In this document: positions 11,424 to 23,973 of the stretch, piece by piece
Layout of the letters: every line of letters starts with the position of its first letter
How positions within the stretch are numbered: the stretch's first letter is position 1
Assembly: GCA_907163375.1 (NCBI GenBank)
Contig: CAJQUW010007783.1
Coordinates: 1-64,000 of the forward strand
Reading direction: 5' to 3'
DNA: 64,000 bases
Origin: Prostheceraeus crozeri
Lineage: Eukaryota > Platyhelminthes > Polycladida > Euryleptidae
Position numbers and translations under genes: made by a program
Notes under the pieces: model-generated
What the model was told of the DNA's origin: nothing
The model's database searches: none
The model's input: only the letters and a program-made list of their open reading frames with translations

Positions 11424-11765
11424 GGTATACAAATGCTATCAAATCAGATTACTTAAGATGATCGACTGCGTGAATATGCATCATTGATGGCGATCTTGAT
11501 GCCTTATAAATGAAGATTATTGATATAGCTCGATCAGGAGTCTCAGCTCTATATGATGGAAATGCCGGACGCTCAGCATAACGTGCATACAGACCTAGAA
11601 AGATGAACTGGAAATACAAATGCAAAGAAAAAGCTATATCAAGAAAAAAGGAAGCGCTGCCCAATGATCTTTTATGTGTTTACACGTAATTTTGCAGCCG
11701 CAATAGCCTTCTACAGCAGAAGACCCATCATAATAGAAAAAATGTAAAGGAATATTAGCATCGAT

Positions 11766-12586
11766 CATAGAGTAAGTATGTTAGGTGGAGTGGTAACTCC
11801 GCATTTATTACATCCTCAATGTGTATACACTTTCGATTTTATTAAATGAACTGGAGGAGGATCCATGTTGGATATTGTTACCAAATGTGAGATATGCAAA
11901 TTTTTGAGGTTTTGAAGAAATTGCCACGGAATTAAGTGATGCATCATGATAGCAATGCAGAAGGAATGATAGTATTTTACAGATCCTCCATTCTATGACA
12001 GCTTGGAAAGGTACTGTTTGTTAAATTAGCAATTCGATAGGTTGCTATTATACTTTCATGCTCAACCTTAAAAGTATTCTCTTTGGCGTGATCATATCAC
12101 ATGCAACCTGCCAATGATTTCAATAAACTTTGAAAGATTTATGGGTCCACATCACATCACTATTCAGATTCAAGGAATGAAACACGAATTTGATGAATCA
12201 TAAAATCATACCGATGAAAATTGAATTAATAGCTTGAAATTTCAGCCAAGAAAGCACAATAAGTTCTCGTTTTTTTCACGACTTCCATTTTACTGCGTTT
12301 CATCAAATTCCCTTGATAATCAGTTTAATTTCCGCTTAGCTAAGTTGTTTTCAGCAAATGCTCATTCCTTTTGATATCCAACTTGTTTCATACTACTTTT
12401 AAAGAAGCTTCCATGTCGGTAGTACATAAATTTGCAAAATTTTGACTTTTTGAAAACAGCACAAATAATTTTTTGGACCACGGGAACGTGATCTCCGCAA
12501 AAAACTGAATCTTTTCATAAAAAAATTTTCACTGTATACAGATACTTTTTTGAGTCGAGACTATATCTACACATCCCTACTCTATG
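11766..12586 (-). mobile_element. AT-rich DNA transposon, copy 2 (inverted)
   Basis: Reverse-orientation copy of the family. The ends are CATAGAGTAAGTATGTTAGG at 11766 and, reverse-complemented, CATAGAGTAGGGATGTGTAG at 12586. The flanks GCATCGAT (11758-11765) and GTGCCGAT (12587-12594) match at 5 of 8 positions, with only transitions separating them. The interior matches copies 1 and 3 along its length, including a TTGGACCACGGGAACGTGAT block near 12473-12492. No transposase frame is present. Confidence 0.87.
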
Positions 12587-13443
12587 GTGCCGATATATGT
12601 AGACTACATTTTCTTGCAAATAAAAGAATCATTTGAAAATCGAAATTGATTCTTCATCTTCATAACGAAATAATGACGCTATATAAGCAAATAAAACTTT
12701 GGTTTTCAAAAATATATGCTGAAATGATTTCTAAGTCATTCTTTGTAAATATTAGCTGGCCATTTCGGAGCTACAGATAAAATGTTCATGTTTGGCATAG
12801 GAGGCCTTTCTTCCGCAATAAGATAAAGTAAAACAAATCTTGTACGCAAATTTTCGCAAAGTGCTTTTTCAAAGATGTTAATATGACTGGATTACAAGGG
12901 TAATTGAAATTTGAAGTAACAAGATAGGATATGGGACAAAGTGAGACTCACTACAAAATCGTAAAGTTATGCTACAACGTAGGACATCGTAAAAACATTG
13001 GTAAGCAATTAAAAAAAGGATTAAATAGAAAAGATGGAAGAAATGGAAAGTCAGGAAAGAAAATTTGGAAGGTCAAAACCTTTGCATTCGTTGATAAGTC
13101 TATCTGTTGGCAAGCTTTTTATGAACAAGGCCTCAGATGACTTTCGGGATCTTCCGTTCTTTGCAACATTCAGAATGGTTCATGTGAAATTAAAAATTTG
13201 ATGATGTTGAACCATACGCACAAATGCCAATGAATCTGATTGTGTTGCATGTTCGTAAATTCTTTATTTGATTGTTCAACTTGCTTGCTACATACATTTT
13301 GCTTATTTACGAGTATAAAGGCTGTATATTGCATGTAGATGTACATTACATGCACATTTCATATATAATTTCGTATACATATAACATCGTTATATAACAT
13401 TTCGTATACATACTTAATTGTGTTAGAAATATCAATATCTCAC

Positions 13444-13496
13444 CTTCTCCATTTCGCATGAGATGCTGACGAAACAAACACACTTCTCAGTCCAAC
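13444..13496 (-). CDS. RIIa-repeat gene exon 1: 5'UTR plus first three codons
   Basis: A 53-nt minus-strand exon bounded by a pyrimidine-rich acceptor (CGTCTTTCAG, just right of 13496) and a strong donor AAG|GTGAGA (left of 13444). Its last nine bases, ATG GAG AAG (13452-13444), join in frame to GTT AGT CGG of exon 2, giving a start MEKVSRLNSLNLRADAELIR. A second ATG eight bases upstream (13460-13458) would hit a TAG straight after the junction, so the downstream one is preferred. The acceptor at the 5' side implies at least one further non-coding exon to the right, which I cannot place. Confidence 0.75.
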
Positions 13497-13635
13497 CTGA
13501 AAGACGATAAGAGAAATAGATTGATTACCATGTAGATCATTTATCAAATTATCGAAGCACAGCAAAAAAAAACATCAACATATTAACTAAATCGCTATGG
13601 TATTGGTGACATTAGCATCCAAATCAGAAGTCCCG

Positions 13636-13690
13636 AAGCCAAAATGCGTTTTTGGTTTAACGTTCAATGCGCCAGTAATCCAGATTAGAA
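13636..13690 (+). repeat. Short dispersed repeat, copy A
   Basis: The segment around AACGTTCAATGCGCCAGTAA aligns with the one at 14562-14620 (AACGCTCAATACGCCAATAA), both preceded by GC(C)AAAAATGC. Only about 55 bp is shared, so the parent element is unknown. Confidence 0.6.
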
Positions 13691-14561
13691 TACATATGTC
13701 AAAAAAGATAACTGCTTCAAAGGGACTTCAAAAGCACCTCCATCTAGAAGCTACAAGTCTACTCATCCAGGAAAGTAATCAAAGTTTTACGTTTCTTGCT
13801 ATGCTTATAAATGCGCAAGTACACCCTATTTAAGTTCGTTCAGCTGCCTTTTGATCGTTCTTCATGATTATTCCCCTACGAACTTGAAGTTTGGCAGTGG
13901 TTGTTACCTAACCCAGTCATGTCTATTGACTGTCCCAGGCACTGGCAAATGAAAAATAGGCTTTATCAGCTCGCAAATTGTTACCGTAAGCGTGCAAGAT
14001 TCTCCTGCCGATGTCAAGCACAGATTTTATGCAGTTTGGTGAGCAGCAAACTCATGATGTCACCATTGGAGAAAACGTACCTGAATTGGGCATTTCCCAT
14101 TCCTCACTGGATTGAGATGACATTTTCGCAGGTTTTGTGCGGTCCGAAACCCACCCTTGATGCCTCATTGAAACTAAATAGACAGTCAAATATGACTAAT
14201 TCATTTTCTATAATATTTCTTGTCTTCTTCTGACATACTTACTTTCTTCAATAGTAGCATCAAGAGTAATTATCATGTTCAACAGAATCTGAACATAAAA
14301 TTTCTCAATATAACGAACTCAGCCGTGCGGAGACTGCTCATATTCTTGCTTTTTTCATGCCGACACTATATCCTTGGTTTCCTATACATTTTTCACTGCA
14401 ACTTTCACAAACACAGGCGTACTTGTACGCTAAATAACTATCGGGGGACCAATGCTGTTACATGTTGCAGACATTTGATTAATCATTTTTCTCTGCCATT
14501 GTCGTTGAATAATGAAGTAGGGATATTTATTATTCAAAATTATCCATTAAAATGCTGACTA

Positions 14562-14620
14562 CCAGCAAAAATGCCCATTTGACATAACGCTCAATACGCC
14601 AATAATCCATATCATGATAA
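14562..14620 (+). repeat. Short dispersed repeat, copy B
   Basis: Partner of the repeat at 13636-13690, in the same orientation. It lies about 260 bp before the longer repeat at 14881-15082 and may belong to the same unit. Confidence 0.6.
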
Positions 14621-14880
14621 ATAACTAACATGTATCATCCCACACAAGCATTGTATCTGATCACAAACACTGTCCCTTCTCAAAACGTCTGGAGACTTGG
14701 ATGAGAGGAAGAATCATCTGTTGACATGATATAGCATCTGATGACGGCCTCAAGCAGTGGTTGAAAAGTCTAGCATCCAAAATAGAAAAAAGGCTTCCAT
14801 CCACAGAATTATTGTAGATTGTTTCAGCGCATCAGTTTACCGGAATTGCAAACTGATTAAAAACGATGGCACATGCAGGA

Positions 14881-15082
14881 ACTTACTGAATGGACAAAAA
14901 GAAATCCTTAATGCCTTACTGAAATGGGATAGTCGTTCATAGCTTGCGAATTGCTGTGAATTCCTTCAGAATGCAGCCATGATTCCTTAGGATTCGAAGA
15001 ATTCAGATCATTGTGCACACGTTTGTAGTACTTCCATTAATTATCAGGAAAATATAGCAGGCGCACGAAAAAAACAATCACA
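14881..15082 (+). repeat. Dispersed repeat of about 200 bp, copy A
   Basis: Matches 56676-56887 in the same orientation. Shared blocks include GAATTCCTTCAGA-like sequence, GATTCGAAGAATTCAGATCA, and GCAGGCGNACGAAAA at the end. No terminal inverted repeats or tRNA-like head are seen, so the class is unknown. Confidence 0.7.
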
Positions 15083-16570
15083 AGCTTCTCTGGAGAACTT
15101 GTTTATCGCCTGTGTCTCTCTGCTGTGTTAACAGTGACTGAAACTTTGCACAATTTGGCGTGTTTAATGTTGAACTCGCTGCCTATTGCTCGATTGCCAT
15201 GACATGATGTCAGATTGTGCCATTTAGCTAACATTGTTTTATCTGAAGCTTCCCTCTAGACAAACAGAAGAGTAGACCTGTCCAATTTTGTGCTTCCATC
15301 AGCGCTCGGGTTCTTCCTGCTGATTAACATAAATGGAAGAAGTAGCTTCGATGAGTCGCGCTTCACTTGAGGTGAAATACTGTACATCATCGTAAAATGG
15401 ACGGTATAATGTTCATTCACTTTACTCATTATATGAATCTTACAGAGGTGGACGCGCTGCGCGCATTAGTTTGCCTGACCCACAGAGAAAAAATACCCTG
15501 TCTGCGTGTTGGGTTATATACCAGAGATGTATTTCCTGAATACTAATTCTTAATGCCAATGGGATAAGAAAATCAATTTTTCATTGACCGCATTGCAAAT
15601 TCAAGTCAGAATTCTGACGAACCAGAGCACTTGACACATCAAGCGTACACAGTCAGTACATTTAAATTGAGGAGTAGAACGGTGTGAGCAATATTTCAAT
15701 TTGACAAAATTATCATGGAGAAAACCTGAGTCAACGATGGTCTGCTGACATTCTTTAACTATTCATATTAAAGGAAACACTACACGAATGTCAACTGACA
15801 GTCAATAGACAATACTATTGTTCATATAGTAAACGCACATATATCCTCATATTTCAATGCATGCATGTCTGATTGCTTTTGTATATCATAGGATTTATTC
15901 TTATCAATATAATACTTCAATGTATCTTGTCATTTCAATTGGTTATTAGTACAAATTTGCAGCAAAATTCAGCATTACAAAAGAATATGCAAAATAAGTT
16001 TCAATGCATGTAAGAAAAGTATTCTTAATGATACTGCACATGAATTTCAGGTATTATGCTTTGCTACCCCTATTATTCGATTCCTCGATTTACTTGCATA
16101 TATCACAATTACTCGTTGCAATTGAATATTAAGCAACTATGCATATTATATATTTGACGCAGGAAATCTACAACACTGATTTATGTCGAGCTGTTCACAT
16201 GGGCCAACCAGTCAAGCCAGATCATGTGCGAAAGCAAAATATTCACATTTTGCGATCTTCTGAGACAATGCACATGTACGAGCATGATGCAAGCAATGAA
16301 TGAATGACTCCTTATGCAACATCGTGGAAATGTCCGAAATCATTTTTCATCTAATTACAAAAATTTTGTGATGGGAATTTCTACACCCTCTGATACCTGA
16401 GGAGACTCCCTTGGCCTAGCTGCCGTAATTCTACTGATTCAATTGAAGTGAAATAACACATGCAGATTCACTGTTAACAATGATGACTTTATATGGGCAT
16501 GAGCGGTTGATATATCCTCATATCCTCAGTGCAATAAATGAAATAGAAAAATGTGACTCCGGGGTCCACT

Positions 16571-16786
16571 GGTTAACTAGAATTCAGTCGACAGAAAATT
16601 GAACCGATTTAGTATTCTGCCAGTGAAATTTCCAGCCGTGTCATGAACGACTGTGCAACACTGCAACCGACTGAATATTCTGCTGGTTTCGGTGTTAAAA
16701 CGTCGTTCATTAACACGGCTGAAAACTCTGCCGGCAGGATATCAATCGGTTTAATTTTCTGACGGCTGAACCTTAGCTGATGAACC
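16571..16786. mobile_element. 216-bp foldback (MITE-like) hairpin
   Basis: Nearly the whole segment folds on itself. The outer arms (about 16571-16652 and 16702-16786) pair, including CAGAAAATTGAACCGATT against AATCGGTTTAATTTTCTG and CAGCCGTGTCATGAACGAC against GTCGTTCATTAACACGGCTG. A further inner stem (AACACTGCAACC with GGTTTCGGTGTT) leaves a loop of about 15 bases near 16669-16683. The arms have diverged by roughly one base in five, so it is older than the foldback at 5347. Confidence 0.75.
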
Positions 16787-17449
16787 GCGCCAAAATTAGT
16801 GAAAAAACCGTTTCATACCTATTAATCGGTTACCGCACCTTTACATACATTCGTTTCCTTCTTTCTCATTGCCTCCATTTATAACTATATACAAACCGCT
16901 AATTTTTCTGATCTTAATCAGTGCTCATTGATTAATTATCCTATAATTTAAGTAGGGATCAGTTAAAAATGATGCCATGGAAAAGCTTGTGTAGATACGT
17001 GAACTTAATCTATTATATTCAACGTTCACAGTAGTAGAAAGTGACATTAAGGAAATCACATGAGGGGTTTGGTTTGTACAGAATGTTTCAAGCTATCTGT
17101 GGATGGCCATCGCATCTGAATATGAAGCATTGCATAAATTTTAGGTCATGTGCAAATGACTTTTTGCACAGCACTCGAAATATGCATGTCATTTCACGAA
17201 CTATTAAGTGCTTCACAATTAAATGCAAAGGCCATCCCTAAATGGCCAAGATTCTGTCCAAATATTACTTCGAATTAAATAAAACAATTATTAGAATTGA
17301 ATGAAATTAGTTTAATTTTCATATTCAGCAAAATTAAATCCTAAAATTTATATTTATATGGTATACCTAAAATTCTTGAGCACAATGATCATTTCAAGAA
17401 CATGAATATTGACCAGTTTGGGTTGCATACATTGCGAATCACCTAAAAC
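16787..17449. other. Intergenic DNA, nothing identified
   Basis: AT-rich spacer between the foldback element and the Penelope-like fragment. No feature recognised. Confidence 0.5.
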
Positions 17450-18045
17450 CTAAAATTCAGACACACCACTACTAATTCTGATTCTCCTACTTCGAAATTG
17501 AGTGAACTGATCGCCGTATTATTAAAACCTTTGGTGCACACACTGCCGAGTCATTACAGAGACACGTTCCACTTTCTGAATAAACTTCCGAAAGAAGTTG
17601 GTGATCAGACTACTTTCGCAACGTTTGACGTTGTAGCTTTATGCATCAGCCTCCCTCATAATTTGGGCATAGAATGGATAGATTTTCTAATAGTTTCATT
17701 ATGAAAGGAATCAAGATCGTATTGATATACAACTATCTCCGGTTCGATGGTGAATACTATCTTCAAGTTTCAGGAACAGCCATTGGGACAAAAGTAGTCC
17801 CTACATTCGCTTCCTTAACAATTGGCTATTTGGAAATGAATCTATATAGTGTGCAATGGCATCTATTAATTTTTCGATGTTTATGTTTATAACAAAAGTA
17901 ATGCTACTGAAACAAATATATTTTATAAACCCACAGATAACTTTAACTACTGATACCTTTTCAGGCCCTGTACCCAAATCATGTTCTTAATAATACACCC
18001 TATAATCTCGCTAAAAGAAGGAACCCATCGGAAGGGTTGAAAGGT
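17450..18045 (+). pseudogene. Penelope-like retroelement relic (RT fingers/palm)
   Basis: A second Penelope-like fragment, broken across frames. Frame one (to about 17701) reads NSDSPTSKLSELIAVLLKPL and HFLNKLPKEVGDQTTFATFDVVAL, the family's fingers region and motif A. A shift near 17680 leads to FDGEYYLQVSGTAIGTKVVPTFASLTIGYLE, the LQ.xGTAMGTK motif B segment. After about 17892 a third frame gives ETNIFYKPTDNFNY and later NHVLNNTPYNLAKRR, the segment that normally lies well beyond motif C. The catalytic YxDD stretch is therefore deleted. It is a dead copy in the opposite orientation to the relic at 3420-4190. Family assignment rests on recognised motifs. Confidence 0.7.
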
Positions 18046-21000
18046 TGAATAAGCTCAAAAACAAAAAAATGTAATTTTCCACTGAATTTGATTGATGATG
18101 CTACATCAGTTGCAGTCTCAACGCCGTGATGAATTAATGCCTCCGACTAATAAAATACATATTGTATTTCACTGTGTATAGCTTGTATAACTCATTGTAT
18201 AAATCAGTGAAAGTTATCATTATATTCATAGTTCAGCACCAAAAACAGACTGCTAAAAACTTTTCACAGCAGCAATTAATGAGTTTGAGACCTCCACAGC
18301 TGCTTTTATGTACTAAAAGTACAGCAATATTGATTCTCTTTAAGCCTGTTTCTGATAGCTTTGGATAAATTAAAAAGAATGGACAAATGGAGTTTTGCTG
18401 CATGGAGTAAATCAATTTCATTGAAATCAACTATCTGAGGCTTTATGGTGACAGAAAATAGCGTGAAGCCGCCCCTCAGTACAACAGATGCTGTGCTAGT
18501 GGTGATGACTTACAAAAACATCATATTTTCGAATGTCTTTCCTGAGAAGGCTGACAGACACTCAAAGGATTAGTTATATCGAACTGCTACACGCAAACAT
18601 CTTTGTTTTACTTAAATTCAACTTTTCTAGCTTTGATATCGATTGAAGCGGGTAAACTAAGAATGTGTGAAAGCTGTCCACCAAACCTTCCCCCCGTCTC
18701 AGATCTCAGAAGGTGTGAAAAAGCACAGGTTAATGAACAGGGAGATTATGAAAGAGTCAAGATAGCGAAAGAGATTGACATAGTAACAGAAGAACCCTAT
18801 AATTACAATCAAGTTGCTCCTACTGAATTGAAGTAGTAAAACAAAATCGGTTGCTATTTTTTCTACGTTATGTATTTTCTTTTATGTCGCATTCATCACA
18901 ACCGATTGGCAACCATAGTATCACAGTGCAAAAGAACAGCAGAACGGAAGTTATTTAGTCACATCACTTGGTTCAATTATTGTCAGGTGAATGTTGAAAT
19001 ATTTCTTCGCACGCTTGAGTCAAAGCGTTTCTTGCAATTTAATGCAGTACAATCCTCTCCACATAACAGAGCTGCGCACATCTCATCGCAGATGATGCAG
19101 TAGCAAACTTTCACTGATTTCACCTCAGCACGATGCGAAAATGATTACTGCTCCACATACTTCCTTTCAAAACTTGAGTTCTTGCATCAAAATAGTTGAA
19201 AATGGCATTACTCTCTATGATCAATGTGGTGATGAAACAAGTATTGTTAATTTCTATCTTTATGTGATAATTTTGTGTCATTTTAAGAGATTTTCGAGAG
19301 GCAGGCTCAAAGTTTATGCTCAAACATCTCTTAGAAATATGTGTGGCATAGGTCACACGACAATGCCTCACACAATGTGTGCCTTAAACATAAATTGATA
19401 GTTTTCATACTTTTTGAATTTCCTATAGATGCCATCAAATATAATTTGATGACAGATGTGTTTTAATACACTAATGTCTACAGATACAAAAGCCCCGCAA
19501 TGCTTGAAAATCTATGAGTTAACGGCGTCATTAGACGCATGTTCATGCTCGTGTTAATGTGAGCTCTCTACCGTTGGATAACTATGGACCTCCTTCAAAT
19601 TTCCCCATTTCACCCATAATTGTGAGGAGTTCTCTATTCTCATTGCCCACTAAATTATATATTCGAGCGACAGGTCTGTCGAGTTAAAATTTCAAAGCAC
19701 AGATGACAGTTTGGACTTCTGCTGTGATATACTACATCTTGAAAAGTGACATTCAAGTAAATGAATTATATGGACCTCTGTGATGCCAGCAATCAGAATT
19801 GTTGGCTATCTTTAGATAAACTGATTCAGATCTTTGCAAAAGACACTCATAATTGTCAAATGTTGGCACAAGCAAGAAGGTTTGATGATTGCTAATGCCT
19901 GTGAATTGCTGAGAGTTGAACGACTACTTTTTGCATCTAGTAGCTAACTTGCTTTGTTTGCTTCAAGGATGTGGCCGTAAATCGTATAACACTAAATAGC
20001 GTAGTTACAGCAACTTGTTTGAACAACTGATGTGGTCAATGTTGCGATGTATGGATAATCATAGCGTATTGTTTTGGGGATTGAGCTGTCATGATAATTC
20101 AGTTGAAATAACATGAATGCTCTTGTTTTTGGTCATCGGTGCTTGTGAGAAAATCAAAATCAATCTTCTCAAACTTTGTTCAATTTCTGAAAATTTGTTT
20201 TAGGTGGAAGTCATGATCATTATGTATGATACCCGTGTAAATTGCATAGGCATGTATCATTTATTTGTCTTTGTTTCAAAAATATCGCAATGATGATTTC
20301 AAATGGAGCGTGTCGATCAGTTATATAAATTAGGAACAACTAATGGGAGAGGACCATTTCCTCTTAAAATTTCAAATATTCACTTTCAGCACCTTTTCCT
20401 GTGGCACTTTTCAGTATTGAAGATAGCCTACAAACCTCTGTTTTTCCGTTGAATTTTGTGAGTTATAGATGGTTTTCTATACTTATATCGCTCATTTATT
20501 TGTATTTTACTTTCACCCTTCCTTATTTACATAAATTGGTTCTTGGTTGTTACCCATGTTATTTCATCTAACTAGCCTAGTGCTGTATGTTTCACTTACA
20601 GAAATACACCTTTGCTGTACGTTCCCATTATGCTCCCTCAAACTTAGATTGAAAAAAAATCATTCGCATACATTATCTGCATTTGACAAAAATTTCGCTT
20701 AAAATTTGTTTAAGATTTGACTAACTTGATCCTTTCGGTGCATCTTATATTTGCATATTTCAGGATGAATATGCAACTCAGGAGAATAGTCATGTCTATT
20801 GGACACATAGAGCTTTATAGATTGCATTTCTAGGAAGCCGAATGGCTTCACACATGACACCTTCAGGTCTCAAGGAAGACATAGCTCCTAATCTTTGTCG
20901 TCGCATGGAGCATTTCAGGAAATAGTAGCCACTCTTTCATGAAGCCAATTTCACAAATTCGTGGAACAAAGTTTCTGTTGAGGTTTGCAATATCTGTCTG

Positions 21001-23929
21001 TCTTGAAGCTATTAAGAGGACTACAAGTAAGCCTTTACGCAGTTCCAAGGAGATTTAGTAATCTCGAGGCTTATTTGTATATAATTGACATTCATCCAAC
21101 GCTATTATCTTGGTCGTTAATACTTAGAAGTGCTTAGAATACGTAAAGTTTGGAAGTATATTAGCGCTTTTCAGTATTTCTTCATATGTGCTTTTTAAGT
21201 GCACTTTACATCGACCGATAGAAGGCTCTGTACGCCGAAGACCCTATATGTTTTACTGATAACTTAATTTGTGATAGACCAATAGGCGTTCACCGAGAGA
21301 GCCCGGATACCTTTTTCTGCCTTGAACACTTTGAAATCAATGTGACTTTCACGAGGTGCAACCACCAAAAATTGTTTGTCCGCTGTGAATCGAACCGTCC
21401 TGTTGGACATTGAGTTGAACTTTTATATCTATGTGTGAGTTAGCAGTGTTGGAGTGCAGATTTCTGAGCGAATGGTTGATTGCTTGTACATGTACATAAG
21501 AATCGATGTTGTTGTAGTAATGGATATCTTGTATGACTGCATTAGTATGATGATGTCTGTGATGTAATTTATATGAATGCTAGTTGTCGATACGTGGCAG
21601 TTTGAATTTGCTGTTATTCGATATTGGTGATGCTCAACCAATTTTGTTGACCGGTAGGTCTGCCTGTAGAAGAAGTCCATTCGTAGTGCAAGCTTCGAAT
21701 CGTATTGTTTTTGCTCGTAAATTTCGGGACGTAAGGTAGCTACCGCGTTACGACAAATTGGATTATCTTTTTCGAATCCAACACGTCCTATCAAAATGCC
21801 CATAAGGCACGACTACCACTAAACACTAGATCCATGATTGTGTCAGGAACCAGATTTCGCATGCTGCGCAAGGATTTCGATGACAAAGCTCGATTCCTTC
21901 CTGGCAAGCTGCATTTCGTGGTTGTGCCAGGATTGGCTGCATTAAGATATGTATTCAACATCATGAAAGCCAGAAGTATTGAACTGCTTCTCAAAGATCG
22001 CCTGGAAGCAACTGCTAATAATATAATCTATATTTGAACTTGCCTACCATTTACATACACAATTGCTTGCCTGATCTAAACCTTAAAAAAAGTTCACAAC
22101 TTATAAAGAATTAAGAGCAGCATAGTGAAATGTCTTGTTCATTCTCAGAATTCACCTTTTCAATTTGCGTTTGATTGAAGCATTAGCGCTCACTGTTATG
22201 CACAAAAGTGCAAAATAGCATAGAAGGAATAACTGCACATTTGAAGGCACTCATGACTGCTTTGGTCGTGGTGAGTTTTCATTCAAAGGTTCATCTACTA
22301 AAGTAGAATTAGGCATAGGTAATAGATCCAAAACTAGCTCCAAAAAAGTCTATGCAAATATTCGTCATTCTGTTCAAGCTCTGACTTTCATTTTCCATTC
22401 ATTCACCGAGTGCACTTTCAAGAACATGGACGGCCCACTTCTGAGAGATCCACACGATCCACTTTGAGAAAGTTTGGTTCAAGTACTGTGTAATTCGGAC
22501 TGATGATGAGAATAAGAATCACATCAAATTTTTGTGGATCACCTTATTTCACTTTATTAATCAATTGTACTACACCTTTTTCTACTGTCACAGACTGTAA
22601 AGCAACTGGTGCGTATGTAAAACGCCTGCTCAGGTTCATCAAAATGGGCGAGACTTCATAGAATAAGCATGAGAAACTTGGGCTAATCACAGTTCTGCTT
22701 TCCGTGTCATCAACATTTCTGTAGAGAAAGGTACGTTGAATTTTTGCTCCCAGTCGTGGTAATACAGGTAGCCTAAACAACAATAGTTAAAGGGTAATAC
22801 AGTGCAATGATCACGCGATCACTTAAACCGTCGAGACAGACGATTGGCAGGCGCATCAACTGTTTTGCAGTTTATGACAGTAGAAAAGAGAAATCATTTT
22901 CATGCATTTCTTAAATTTATTTGTTAGTTGATTAATTAAATTTTATCTTGCTTTGTTATAGGAAAGGTGTCAGTTCCAACAAACATCAAATGCTCGAACA
23001 CCATGACATCTCTAAATCTAGAATCTTAAGTGTGGAAGTATCAAATGATCAGTTTAAAGTTGCTTTCTAATCCAAACATTGCACCCGGCGTCAGAACCTG
23101 TTTCATCCAACGTCAGGAAACTATCAATTATATGGGTATCTAATATCCCTGCATGCAACTATATTCGATGCAACTATTAATTAACAGCACAGTCACAACA
23201 AGCTCATTAATTATTTTCAACGGGCTATGATGCAAGTGTTGATATAATTAGTATTGAAGAGGATTTGATATCATTAACAGAAGCTAAATCAGAGAAAGCT
23301 GGAAATTCGATCTTCTAAAAAATCGCATTGAAAGTTTGCCAGTTGTCCATTAAAAACTCCATGATTTCCTGTATGATATGGTTGATAAGCCACTCGCGTA
23401 ATGTTGTCAACAATCCGTCAAACAAAGCATCAATTCACGTCTAGACGAATATCAAATTTGATTAGCATATCGAACAATTTTAGCTTGCTTTGCTCAACAA
23501 ACAATGCCATTTGAACAAGATTAATTTATTAATTCAAGATTCTACCTTAGTAATAATAGCCCATGCTGTTGTAAAATTTAGACACTCTCTAATTTTCACC
23601 CACACAGACCGCGTCAGTGAATGGAAGGTTGATTGCACATGTACTACATGCGGTACAGATATCATTTAATTTCAAATTTTGTAACAAGGTATCAGAGTGG
23701 AAAGATATAGATCATCGTTATTTTAGCATAGAAATCGAATTATTATCAATGGTTTCATGAAGGAATGCGCTAATTTTGCGTTCTCTCGTTTGTTTGTTTG
23801 TGGTTGTCCCAACGTGTTCCATGGAACATAGAGGACATAACTGAGCGTTCTATTGGTATCCTTTCATGCATGACAGCGTACTGAAACCGTGCAACTCGTC
23901 TCTGCTGCGCTGTCTTGCAATAAGTGAGT
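18046..23929. other. Intergenic DNA with a few unassigned open frames
   Basis: No gene supported. Small open frames with fairly normal amino-acid composition occur at 18603-18836 (+), 21264-21410 (-), 21429-21803 (-), 21735-22037 (+) and 22544-22783 (-). None shows a motif I recognise or paired splice sites. The rest is AT-rich with no repeat structure seen. Confidence 0.4.
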
Positions 23930-23973
23930 TATCGCACTCTAGGCTTCGTCTCGACAAAGTCTAGAGTGCGATA
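23930..23973. repeat. 44-bp hairpin, 21-bp arms
   Basis: TATCGCACTCTAG is perfectly mirrored by CTAGAGTGCGATA, and pairing continues inward (CTTCGTC with GACAAAG). The arms are 21 bp with two mismatches around a two-base loop, which is near-perfect dyad symmetry. Function unknown. Confidence 0.8.

Larger units (their letters stand above)
10305..13443 (-). other. Intron 1 of the RIIa-repeat gene
   Basis: The 3.1-kb intron has donor AAG|GTGAGA at 13443 and acceptor TTGCAG at 10305, both on the minus strand. It hosts two inverted-orientation copies of the 8-bp-TSD transposon (10372-11423 and 11766-12586). The remaining about 850 bp (12587-13443) is AT-rich and unremarkable. Confidence 0.7.
13497..16570. 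other. Intergenic DNA with dispersed repeat fragments
   Basis: No gene recognised. It contains two copies of a short repeat (13636-13690, 14562-14620) and a longer repeat shared with 56676-56887. Open frames at 13597-13833, 13901-14233 and 14220-14558 have no recognisable motifs and the first overlaps repeat sequence. Upstream exons and the promoter of the RIIa-repeat gene may lie here. Confidence 0.4.

Noticed and set aside
23930..23973. MicroRNA precursor
   Set aside because: A two-base loop and 21-bp arms cannot be processed as a normal precursor.
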